Shown: positions 1-6,213 of the stretch, one piece after another
Position numbering within the stretch: position 1 is the first letter of the stretch
How the letters are laid out: every line of letters starts with the position of its first letter
DNA from: Schlegelella_A sp035995885
GTDB lineage: Bacteria; Pseudomonadota; Gammaproteobacteria; Burkholderiales; Burkholderiaceae_C
Direction: 5' to 3'
Length of the DNA stretch: 7,823 nucleotides
Assembly: GCA_035995885.1 (NCBI GenBank)
Contig: DASYKC010000047.1
Span: 1 to 7,823, forward strand
Notes under the pieces: model-generated
The model's input: the letters and a program-made list of their open reading frames with translations, nothing else
The model's database searches: none
Told to the model about the DNA's origin: nothing
Program-made: the position numbers and the translations under genes

Positions 1-1547
1 TCGAAGGCCTGCGCCAGCGCCGCGGCCATCCTCGGGCTGTCGACGACGACACCGAGCTCGGTGTTCACGCGCGCCGAGCGCGGGTCGAAGTTGAACGAGC
101 CGACGTAGACGCGCTCGCCGTCGACGCCGAAGGTCTTGGCATGCAGGCTCGCGCGCGAACTGCTGCCACTGCCACTGCCGCTGCCACTGCCACTGCCACT
201 GCCGATGCCGATGCCGATGCCGATGCCGCCCGATGCGCCGCCGCCGCCGCTGGCGGAGCTCACCCGCAGCGGGCCTTCGATGAGCGCGGCGCGCGTGGAG
301 CCTTCGCGCCGGTGCGGCAACGTCAGGTCGGCGTGCTCCGGCTTCAGTTCGTACAGCTCGACGCCGGCCCGCAACAAGGGCTCGCGCGATCGCGCATAGC
401 CCGCGTGCACCGCGACGACGTCGGTCGCGGCGAGCGAATTCGTCAGGACGCGAACGCGGACGCCGCGCGCTTGCAATGCCGTCAACGCCGCGGTGCCGCT
501 GGCCGTCGGAACGAAGTAGGGCGAGACGATATCGAGACCGCGGTCGGCACGGCCGAGAGCGCGCACCAGGTGGTCCGGGGCCGATTCGCCCGGCTCGGCG
601 CCGCGCACCTTGTCCGGCGAGTCGGCGACGAGGCGGACGTCGGTCCACTCCATCGGCACCGTGTCGCCCTGCAGCTCGCGCATCAGGCGCGAGTCGCGCA
701 CGGCGGCGAGATAGCTCGCGACGCGCGGGTCGTCGTGCAGGGCCTCGAAGGCGTCATCCAGGGAATCGATCGAACGCTGGTGCGACGGCGGCCGCAGGAC
801 AGCGATGTCGTAGGCGAGGGCGCTGTTCCAGAAGGCATCGAAGGAGGCCGAGATCTGCGGCACGATGCGCCCCGCGAGCAGGACGTCGAGATCGGCGAAC
901 GTCATCGCGCTGCCGGCGGCGAAATATTCGTCGCCGACGTTGCGGCCGCCGGTCACCGCGACCAGGCCGTCGGCGATGAAGGCCTTGTCGTGCATGCGGT
1001 GGTTGACGCGGCCGAAGTCGGTGAGGAAGTCGAGCACGCGCCAGTCGCGGTGCACGAACGGATTGAAGAGGCGCACCTGGATGTTCGGCTCGCTGCTCAG
1101 CCGGGCGAGCAGCGCCTCGATCGGCGCCGAGTTGTTGTCGTCGAGGAGCAGGCGCACGCGGACGCCGCGCTGCCCGGCGCGCCAGACGTGCTCGAGAAGC
1201 AGCCGCCCGGTGCGATCGTCGTTCCAGAGGTAGTACTGCAGATCGAGGCTCGTCGTCGCCGCGTCGGCCAGCACCGCGCGGGCGACGAAGGCGTCGCGGC
1301 CGTCGTCGATCGGCAGCACGGCGCTGCGCGACGGGTCGGCGCCCGGCATGCCGGCGACGACGCGGCCGATCGGCGAGTCGGCGCCGGCGGCGCGGGTGAC
1401 GCTCGGCGAACGGTCGTGCGGCACGTCGGGCAGGCTGGCGCAGGCGCCGAGCAGCACGGCGACGAGGCAGCACAGCCGATGAAGGCGCGCAGCGAGCGGG
1501 CCCGGCTCGGCGCTCGCAGCCTGCTCGACGACGGCGCCCGAAGTCAT
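1..1547 (-). CDS. Phospholipase D superfamily lipoprotein, cardiolipin synthase C-like (3' end beyond the window)
   Basis: Likely a membrane-associated phosphatidyltransferase or phospholipase D that makes or remodels cardiolipin; this role comes from similarity to the ClsC (YmdC) type, and the substrate is not proven by sequence. About 515 codons are visible, with no stop before the edge. Both HKD motifs are intact: H186-x-K188-x4-D193 (context HRMHDKAFIADG, followed by GGRNVGDEYF) and H469-x-K471-x4-D476 (context SLHAKTFGVDG, followed by GSFNFDPRS). The second is followed by 'NTELGVVVDS', typical of this family. The N-terminus has a hydrophobic stretch ending in a lipobox, LLGAC at 32-36, so Cys36 is probably lipidated; Ala at +2 fits outer-membrane sorting. 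ATG at 1547 is chosen because no other ATG lies before the lipobox. An unusual GI/GS dipeptide repeat occupies about residues 441-463, immediately before the second HKD motif. The gene is divergent from the cyclase gene. Confidence 0.93.
   Translation of the reverse strand, partial: MTSGAVVEQAASAEPGPLAARLHRLCCLVAVLLGACASLPDVPHDRSPSVTRAAGADSPIGRVVAGMPGADPSRSAVLPIDDGRDAFVARAVLADAATTSLDLQYYLWNDDRTGRLLLEHVWRAGQRGVRVRLLLDDNNSAPIEALLARLSSEPNIQVRLFNPFVHRDWRVLDFLTDFGRVNHRMHDKAFIADGLVAVTGGRNVGDEYFAAGSAMTFADLDVLLAGRIVPQISASFDAFWNSALAYDIAVLRPPSHQRSIDSLDDAFEALHDDPRVASYLAAVRDSRLMRELQGDTVPMEWTDVRLVADSPDKVRGAEPGESAPDHLVRALGRADRGLDIVSPYFVPTASGTAALTALQARGVRVRVLTNSLAATDVVAVHAGYARSREPLLRAGVELYELKPEHADLTLPHRREGSTRAALIEGPLRVSSASGGGGASGGIGIGIGIGSGSGSGSGSGSGSSSRASLHAKTFGVDGERVYVGSFNFDPRSARVNTELGVVVDSPRMAAALAQAF
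162..227 (-). repeat. In-frame hexanucleotide repeat encoding (Gly-Ile)4-(Gly-Ser)7
   Basis: Read on the minus strand, eleven consecutive 6-bp units lie inside the phospholipase D gene: four GGCATC units followed by seven GGCAGT or GGCAGC units. They encode alternating Gly-Ile then Gly-Ser, bordered by a further Gly/Ser/Ala-rich stretch (residues about 431-440) and by Ser-Ser-Ser. The unit is a multiple of three, so slippage would change loop length without a frameshift. The repeat sits about six residues before the histidine of the second HKD motif, probably as a flexible surface loop. Confidence 0.95.
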
Positions 1548-1637
1548 CGGCCAGTCTAGCCAGCGCGGCGTCCGGCGCAAAGGGCGTCCTTCGACCGGAG
1601 CGCGCTCGCCGGGCGCGCGGCGACCGGCCGCAAGCTT

Positions 1638-1643
1638 CACAAT
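1638..1643 (+). promoter_or_regulatory. Possible -10 element (CACAAT) upstream of the cyclase-FHA gene
   Basis: CACAAT matches the sigma-70 -10 consensus at four of six positions and lies 22 bp before the ATG in the 118-bp gap between the divergent phospholipase D and cyclase genes. I see no convincing -35 hexamer at the usual distance. A similar CACAAT followed by a G-rich stretch occurs just before the aspartoacylase gene. This is a weak call. Confidence 0.2.
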
Positions 1644-1665
1644 CGAGGCGTCCCGGTGCCCCCCG

Positions 1666-2658
1666 ATGATCGACCTCAACACGCTCGGCATGACGGAGAT
1701 CGTCCGTCTGCAGAACCAGCTCCAGCAGGAGCTCAGGCGCCGCTTCGAGCGCTCGCTGCTGATGGCGTTTTCCGACATCGTCGGCTCGACGCCTTATTTC
1801 GCGCGCTTCGGCGACGCCGTCGGCCGCCAGCTGCACCAGCTCCACTTCGACCTGCTCGGCCACGCCGCCACGGAGGCGCAGGGACGCATCGTCGATGCCG
1901 TCGGCGACGGCGTGTTCTGCGTCTTCCCCGGCGCCGAGGCGGGAATGCGCGGCATCGTCGCCTTCCAGCAGGCGATGGCGCGCGAGAACGCGACGCGGGC
2001 GCGCGAGCACCAGCTCGCCGTCCGCATCGGCCTGCACTGGGGCTCGGTGCTGACCGACGGGACGCTCGTGACCGGCGACTCGGTCCACGTCGCCGCCCGC
2101 GTCGCGCGCGCTGCCGAGCCCGGCGGCGTCTGCCTCACGCGCCAGGTGTTCCTCGAATTCGGGCCCGAGCTGCGCGTCCTCTGCCACCCGATCGGCACGC
2201 GCGAGCTGAAGGGCGTGACGACGCCGTTCGACCTCCTCGAGCTCGACTGGCGCGACCCGGCCGCGTTCCCGCGCCGCGTGCTGATCGAGGAGACCGAGCA
2301 GCAGATCGCCCTGCCGCAGCAGGACATCGTCAGCTTCGGCCGCCTGCACGAGCCCGACGGCGCCCGCGCCAACGACATCGTCCTGTTCCACCCGGATTCG
2401 GCGCGCTCGCGCCAGATCAGCCGCTGGCACTTCGAGCTGCGCCGCGCGCCCGACGGCCTGCGCCTGCGCACGCTGTCGGAAGGCCTCACCACCGTCGACG
2501 GCCAGCCGGTCGGCAAGGGCGTCGACGTGCCGGTGCGCAGCGGCACGCGGATCGGCGTCGCCAACACCCTGAACCTGCGCCTGGCGGGGCCGGCCCACGC
2601 GATGTCGAACGACGAGGAGAACCGGACGATGGTGATCAACCCCGACTCGCTGAGCTGA
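1666..2658 (+). CDS. Class III adenylate/guanylate cyclase-like domain fused to a C-terminal FHA domain
   Basis: 330 residues, predicted cytoplasmic, with no signal peptide or membrane segment. A short N-terminal helix (10-30) leads into a class III cyclase catalytic fold at about 31-195 (FSDIVGST, GDGVFCVF, GDSVHVAARV, ELKGVTTPFDLLEL). An FHA domain follows at about 222-307, with G225-R226, S252-R253-x-H255 and VDGQPV. FHA domains bind phosphothreonine, so the protein probably joins Ser/Thr-kinase signalling to a nucleotide-cyclase module. Both metal-binding aspartates, D37 and D81, and the transition-state arginine, R145, are present. The usual purine-selecting lysine is Asp77, the usual Asp/Thr seven residues before the asparagine is Leu134, and that asparagine is His141. 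Activity or substrate may therefore differ from a standard adenylate cyclase, or the domain may be a nucleotide sensor. The ATG at 1666 has only a weak Shine-Dalgarno match; Met9 is an alternative start. It heads a co-directional group of four genes. Confidence 0.9.
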   Translation: MIDLNTLGMTEIVRLQNQLQQELRRRFERSLLMAFSDIVGSTPYFARFGDAVGRQLHQLHFDLLGHAATEAQGRIVDAVGDGVFCVFPGAEAGMRGIVAFQQAMARENATRAREHQLAVRIGLHWGSVLTDGTLVTGDSVHVAARVARAAEPGGVCLTRQVFLEFGPELRVLCHPIGTRELKGVTTPFDLLELDWRDPAAFPRRVLIEETEQQIALPQQDIVSFGRLHEPDGARANDIVLFHPDSARSRQISRWHFELRRAPDGLRLRTLSEGLTTVDGQPVGKGVDVPVRSGTRIGVANTLNLRLAGPAHAMSNDEENRTMVINPDSLS

Positions 2659-2687
2659 GCGGCGGCGCCCTCGCGAAAGAGCTGCGC

Positions 2688-2924
2688 GTGAAGACCTACG
2701 ACATCGAAGTGCAGCGACTGAAGTCGACCCGGCACGACAAGGGAATGATCGAGCTCGGCATCGACGTCTCGGTGACGCCGCGGCCGGCGCGCGACGACCC
2801 GGCCACGACCAGCAGCCTGCGCCTGCCGGTCGAGCATGCGCGCTCGCTCCTCATCCTGCTCAAGCAGCAGCTCGCCGAGGTCGACAAGCTGCAGCCGCGC
2901 AGTCGACGATCCGGTCGGAGCTGA
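2688..2924 (+). CDS. Small uncharacterised protein (78 aa, GTG start)
   Basis: I do not recognise the family. The frame opens at GTG, preceded by a plausible ribosome-binding site (AAAGAG, six bases away), 29 bp after the cyclase-FHA stop. The product begins MKTYDIEVQRLKS and has a strand-like first half (about residues 3-30). A Pro/Asp-rich turn (31-40) leads to a strand plus an amphipathic helix at about 44-67 (LRLPVEHARSLLILLKQQL). The C-terminal tail is basic (RSRRSGRS). There is no signal peptide, Cys pair or membrane segment. The beta-sheet plus long helix pattern, credible start and tight spacing argue that it is a real gene co-transcribed with the cyclase. The same frame stays open upstream through the cyclase gene, but that stretch is an Arg/Pro-rich out-of-frame reading and is not coding. 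Confidence 0.65.
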   Translation: MKTYDIEVQRLKSTRHDKGMIELGIDVSVTPRPARDDPATTSSLRLPVEHARSLLILLKQQLAEVDKLQPRSRRSGRS

Positions 2925-3005
2925 GCGCGACAGCAAGGCCGCCGGCTCCTGAACGAGAATGTCCGACGTGCAGGACGAATCGTCCGAACGAGAGGATCCC
3001 ACACC

Positions 3006-3275
3006 ATGACCCGCGCCAAGCATCTCGACGAGTCCCTGCGCACCCTTCGCTCGGAGATCCAGGCGCTGGACATCGGCGACGAAGAGGCCAGGCGGCGCCT
3101 CGAGAGCCTCGTCGGCGACATCGCGACGCGGGTCGGCGATCCGGCCGGCGGCGGCGTCGACGCGGGGCTGACCGGGCGGCTCAAGGCCTCGATCGTGAGC
3201 TTCGAGGCCTCCCATCCCCGCCTGGCCGTCCTGATGAACGACGTCCTGGAGAAACTGAGCGCGATGGGGATTTGA
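3006..3275 (+). CDS. DUF4404 family protein
   Basis: 89 residues, which is the normal full length for this family of small proteobacterial proteins of unknown function. The N-terminal half is a charged helix with heptad-like leucines (HLDESLRTLRSEIQAL, about 6-21). A second helix with DIATRVGD follows, then a Gly-rich turn at about 45-54. The C-terminal part carries the family hallmarks FEASHPRL (66-73) and the ending LEKLSAMGI. It is probably an all-helical cytoplasmic protein. The ATG at 3006 is preceded by a purine-rich GAGAGGA about ten bases upstream. It sits 81 bp after the 78-residue gene and 42 bp before the aspartoacylase-type gene, in the same orientation, so co-transcription with either is possible. 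No biochemical role can be given. Confidence 0.88.
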   Translation: MTRAKHLDESLRTLRSEIQALDIGDEEARRRLESLVGDIATRVGDPAGGGVDAGLTGRLKASIVSFEASHPRLAVLMNDVLEKLSAMGI

Positions 3276-3302
3276 CGCACCGGGGGTTCGGCCCGGCGAT
3301 CG

Positions 3303-3308
3303 CACAAT
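3303..3308 (+). promoter_or_regulatory. Possible -10 element (CACAAT) before the aspartoacylase-type gene
   Basis: CACAAT lies nine bases before the ATG at 3318 in the 42-bp gap after the DUF4404 gene. If used, transcription would start almost at the initiation codon and give a near-leaderless mRNA. There is a TTGACG at 3272-3277, but it is 25 bp away, too far for a normal sigma-70 promoter. Low confidence. Confidence 0.18.
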
Positions 3309-3317
3309 AGGGCGACC

Positions 3318-4253
3318 ATGAGCGCTCCTCTTCCCCTCCTCGAAGTCACGCCGCGCGAGCTGTCGCGCTACCGCGCCGGCAACACCGGCATCGACTACGT
3401 CCATCGCTTCGAGTCGGGGCGGCCCGGCCCGCACGTGATGGTCAACGCCCTGACGCACGGCAACGAGCTCTGCGGCATGGTCGCGGTGTGCCACCTGCTC
3501 GACAGCGGCGTGCTGCCGAAGATCGGCACGATGACGCTGAGCTTCGCCAACGTCGCCGCGTACGAGACCTTCGATCCGGCCAAGCCGTTCGAGAGCCGCC
3601 TGATCACCCACAACCTCAACCGCATCTGGTCGCCGGCCTGGCTCGACGGCAAGGAAGACAGCGTCGAGCTGCGCCGGGCGCGCGAGATGCGGCCGGCAGT
3701 GGCGGCCGCCGACCATATCCTCGACATCCACTCGACGAGCCAGGACGTGGTGCCGTTCTGGGTCTATCCGGCGTTCGAGCGCAACGCCGCGGTGGCGCGA
3801 GCGCTGGCGCAGCCGGAGGTGCACCTGGTCATGCCCGCCGGGCTCGGCTCGGGCACGCCGCTCGTCCAGCACGGCGCGCACGGCCGGCCGGACGGCGCCG
3901 GCGCGGCGCTCGTCGTCGAATGCGGCCAGCACTTCAAGCAGGCGAGCGCCGACCTGGCGATCGAGGTGGCGACGAACTTCCTCGCCCACTTCGGCCTCGT
4001 CGACCGGCCGGCGGCGCCGCCGCCGGCGCCGCCGCGCCGCTTCGAGCTGCTGCGCACGCACGTGATCCAGCACGAGAGCTTCGCCTTCACCCGCCCGGTG
4101 ATCGGCTTCGAGACCTTCGCCGAAGGCGAGCTGATCGCCACCGATGGCCCGCTCGAGATCCGCGCGCCGTGCGACGACTGCACGATCTTCATGCCGGCGC
4201 GCATCGTCATCGTCGGCCGCGAAGGCGTCTACCTGACCCGGCCGATGCACTGA
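3318..4253 (+). CDS. Succinylglutamate desuccinylase/aspartoacylase family zinc hydrolase
   Basis: 311 residues, close to the usual length of aspartoacylases. The family (M14-type carboxypeptidase fold) hydrolyses the amide bond of N-acyl amino acids such as N-acetylaspartate or N-succinylglutamate using one zinc ion. Zinc ligands are visible as H47-x-x-E50 (in THGNELCG) and H138 (in ILDIHSTSQ). Substrate-binding residues are N101-R102 (in HNLNRIW), and the catalytic glutamate is E201 (in ALVVECGQHF). A proline-rich linker at about 231-240 separates the catalytic domain from a C-terminal beta domain containing FETFAEGELIATDG. There is no signal peptide, so it is cytoplasmic. The true substrate is unknown, and no arginine-succinyltransferase or ectoine genes lie nearby to suggest one. 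It follows the DUF4404 gene by 42 bp and is convergent with the solute-binding protein gene. Confidence 0.9.
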   Translation: MSAPLPLLEVTPRELSRYRAGNTGIDYVHRFESGRPGPHVMVNALTHGNELCGMVAVCHLLDSGVLPKIGTMTLSFANVAAYETFDPAKPFESRLITHNLNRIWSPAWLDGKEDSVELRRAREMRPAVAAADHILDIHSTSQDVVPFWVYPAFERNAAVARALAQPEVHLVMPAGLGSGTPLVQHGAHGRPDGAGAALVVECGQHFKQASADLAIEVATNFLAHFGLVDRPAAPPPAPPRRFELLRTHVIQHESFAFTRPVIGFETFAEGELIATDGPLEIRAPCDDCTIFMPARIVIVGREGVYLTRPMH

Positions 4254-4256
4254 TCG

Positions 4257-4272
4257 GCGCGGTCGGCCGCGC
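4257..4272. terminator. Candidate bidirectional hairpin between convergent genes
   Basis: GCGCGG and CCGCGC form a perfect 6-bp all-G/C stem around the tetraloop TCGG, inside the 31-bp gap between the aspartoacylase-type gene and the convergent solute-binding protein gene. Position and symmetry suit a shared terminator. There is no T-run on either side, so it would be atypical, and such short stems arise by chance in DNA this rich in GC. Confidence 0.3.
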
Positions 4273-4284
4273 GGCAGCCCTTGG

Positions 4285-6069
4285 TCAGGCTTCTCGGTAC
4301 CAGTGGGGAAGCGACGCCATGTCGCTCTGCCATCCGGACAACGGTGCCACGAGGCGACGATTCAGTGCCCGGACGGTCGCACGGTCGATGATCGGCACGA
4401 CGTAACCGTCGCCGACGACGAGGTCGTTCATCCTGATGAAGAGGGCGGCGCGCTTCAGCGGATCGAGCTCGCTCTCTGCGGCACGGAACAAGGCGTCGAA
4501 TTCGCTGTTCTGCCAGCGCACGAGATTCTGGCCGAGCCACTTGTTGGCCTTCGAAGACACCTCCCACGACACGAAGCACTGCATCAGGCCTTCCGGATCC
4601 GGACTGTCGTTGCTCCAGTTGTAAGTCTGGACGTCGGCGTAGAACTTGCCGTACGTGTCCGAGTTGCCCATGTCGGACGAGAAGAACACGCTCGAGACGA
4701 CGCCCTTGAGCTCCATCGCGATGCCGGCTTTCTGGGCCGCCTGCTTGACGACCGCCTGGAGCTTCTGTGCCACCGTGCCGATCGACGCCTGGAACAACAG
4801 CGTCAGCTTCCTGCCGCCCTTCTCGCGCACGCCGTCGGCGCCGGGCTTCCAGCCGGCCGCGTCGAGCAGCGCATTCGCCTTGGCGATGTTGAATTCCGAC
4901 GTCGTGCCGACGCTCCGATAACGCGCCGGGTTGTTGATGTAGTTGCTCGTCGCCTTTCCCAGGCGGCCGTAGACGTAGGTCTCGATGCTCTGGCGATCGA
5001 TCAGCAGGCCGACGGCGTGACGCACGCGTGCGTCGCTGAACAGCGGGTGACGCGTCTTCGGACTGGCTCGCTCGCCGTCGACCTCGACACCGGGATCGGT
5101 GAAGTTCAGGTAGATCGCCGCCGTCGCGCTCCCCCTCAGGAACTGCACCCGGCCCTTGCCGGCCGCTTCCATTCGCTGCAGCACGTCGTCCTCGACGATG
5201 AGGGTGCTCGCGAAGTCGTACTCGCCGGTCTGCAGGACGGCGCGTGCGGCCGATGCCGGATCGCCGCCGCCCTTCAGCTCGAGGGCATCGAAATGGGGGC
5301 GAAGGGCTTGGTGATAGCTCGGGTTGAGGGCCGCGCGCAGAAGGTCTCCCGGCCTGAATTCGACGAAGGTGTAGGCGCCGGTGCCGACCGGCTTGTTGTT
5401 GTTGGGCGAATCGCGCGACTTCGCGCCGCCGAAGGCGGCGAACAGGTGACGCGGCACGAGCAGCACCTGCGAATACTGGCCGGGCCAGAATGGTGAAGGC
5501 GCCGCGAAGACGACGCGCACGCTGTGCGAGTCGATCTTCTCGATCTTGAGGTTGCGGTAGCTGCCGGCGCTGACGGTGGCCGCGGCGGCGTCGATCGCGT
5601 ACTGCCAGTTGAAGACGACGTCGTCCGCCGTGAACGGCTGGCCGTCGTGCCAGGTGACGCCGGGCTTGAGCCTCCAGACGACGCTGCGACCGTCGGCAGC
5701 CAGGCCGCCGTTCTCGCGGCTCGGGATCTCCGCTGCGAGCACCGCTTCCAGGTTCCCTTCCGCGTCCCACTGAGCGAGGGGCTCGTAGAAGATGCGCGAT
5801 CCGAAGAAGTCCTTCATGCCGGTGGCGAAGTGCGGATTGAGCAGCGTCGGTCCCTGCCATTCGATCATTCGCAGGATCCCGCCCCCGCCTCGCTTCGTCG
5901 GCTTGTACGGCGATGCGGGCTGCGCCGCAGCAACACCGGCCTGCATCAGCATCAGCCCGGCCATGGGAGCGCTGAGGCCGAGGCCCAGCATCCTTTCGAC
6001 GAAGCGTCGGCGCGGCAGACCGCCGACGCGCACCGCCTCGACGAGTCGCCGCAGCTCCGTCTCGGTCAT
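4285..6069 (-). CDS. Tat-exported ABC transporter solute-binding protein, family 5 (peptide-type)
   Basis: 594 residues. A periplasmic receptor that delivers a peptide or similar solute to an ABC importer. The leader has a twin-arginine motif (P-R20-R21-R22-F23-V24) before a hydrophobic stretch at 28-49 ending AGVAAAQ, so it is likely exported folded by Tat and cleaved near residue 49. The mature protein shows the family 5 signature at about 134-155 (LKPGVTWHDGQPFTADD, then VVFNW). Other typical segments are LLNPHFATG, VGTGAYTF, DARVRHAVGLLIDR and the late SPDPEGLM. The start is well fixed: an in-frame TGA lies ten codons upstream, no other start codon intervenes, and a GGAG is present, although only two bases from the ATG. 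No permease or ATPase gene is adjacent. It appears monocistronic, convergent with the upstream-coordinate gene and divergent from the SDR pair. Confidence 0.93.
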   Translation of the reverse strand: MTETELRRLVEAVRVGGLPRRRFVERMLGLGLSAPMAGLMLMQAGVAAAQPASPYKPTKRGGGGILRMIEWQGPTLLNPHFATGMKDFFGSRIFYEPLAQWDAEGNLEAVLAAEIPSRENGGLAADGRSVVWRLKPGVTWHDGQPFTADDVVFNWQYAIDAAAATVSAGSYRNLKIEKIDSHSVRVVFAAPSPFWPGQYSQVLLVPRHLFAAFGGAKSRDSPNNNKPVGTGAYTFVEFRPGDLLRAALNPSYHQALRPHFDALELKGGGDPASAARAVLQTGEYDFASTLIVEDDVLQRMEAAGKGRVQFLRGSATAAIYLNFTDPGVEVDGERASPKTRHPLFSDARVRHAVGLLIDRQSIETYVYGRLGKATSNYINNPARYRSVGTTSEFNIAKANALLDAAGWKPGADGVREKGGRKLTLLFQASIGTVAQKLQAVVKQAAQKAGIAMELKGVVSSVFFSSDMGNSDTYGKFYADVQTYNWSNDSPDPEGLMQCFVSWEVSSKANKWLGQNLVRWQNSEFDALFRAAESELDPLKRAALFIRMNDLVVGDGYVVPIIDRATVRALNRRLVAPLSGWQSDMASLPHWYREA

Positions 6070-6176
6070 GTCTCCAGTGGATGCCTGTTCGCGACTTCAG
6101 TCAACGGCGCGGCGGCGCAGGACGATGAACGCTCGCGCGCGCAGCGAGCGCCGTCGTCGCCGCGATGTGACTCCGG

Positions 6177-6192
6177 CGCCAGCGCGCTGGCG
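6177..6192. promoter_or_regulatory. Perfect 16-bp palindrome in the divergent intergenic region (candidate operator)
   Basis: CGCCAGCGCGCTGGCG is a perfect palindrome, 21 bp before the first SDR gene, in the 144-bp gap shared with the divergent solute-binding protein gene. It is bracketed by a direct repeat of CTCCGGC (6171-6177 and 6194-6200). Its right half, GCTGGCG, recurs 20 bp on at 6206-6212, directly against the ATG. A TATGCT at 6203-6208 resembles a -10 element. This layout would suit a dimeric regulator blocking transcription of the SDR genes, but no regulator gene is in the window. Confidence 0.35.
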
Positions 6193-6213
6193 GCTCCGGC
6201 AGTATGCTGGCGC

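Noticed and set aside
141..1559. Long plus-strand open frame of 472 codons opposite the phospholipase D gene
   Set aside because: It is codon-for-codon antisense to the phospholipase D gene, whose HKD motifs and lipobox are clear. The product is Arg/Ala/His-rich with no recognisable domain, as expected for an antisense shadow in high-GC DNA.
754..2598. Minus-strand open frame of 614 codons across the divergent phospholipase D and cyclase genes
   Set aside because: It runs opposite the cyclase-FHA gene and out of frame through the phospholipase D gene, crosses their shared promoter gap, and encodes low-complexity Arg/Ala sequence.
3280..3296. Small hairpin CCGGG-loop-CCCGG between the DUF4404 and aspartoacylase-type genes as a terminator
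   Set aside because: The stem is only 5 bp with a 7-base loop and no T-run, and such pairs are common by chance in this GC-rich sequence.
3272..3308. TTGACG and CACAAT as a sigma-70 promoter for the aspartoacylase-type gene
   Set aside because: The spacing is 25 bp instead of about 17, so the two hexamers cannot form a normal promoter together.
1794..4250. Minus-strand open frame of 818 codons opposite the cyclase to aspartoacylase group
   Set aside because: It spans four real genes and their gaps in antisense. Its composition (Arg, Ala, Asp, Val, His) is typical of antisense translation, and no motif is seen.
5524..6213. Upstream extension of the first SDR gene to a start at 5524
   Set aside because: The frame is open, but the extra 230 codons lie antisense to the solute-binding protein gene and look non-coding. 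The SDR fold begins right at the ATG at 6214.
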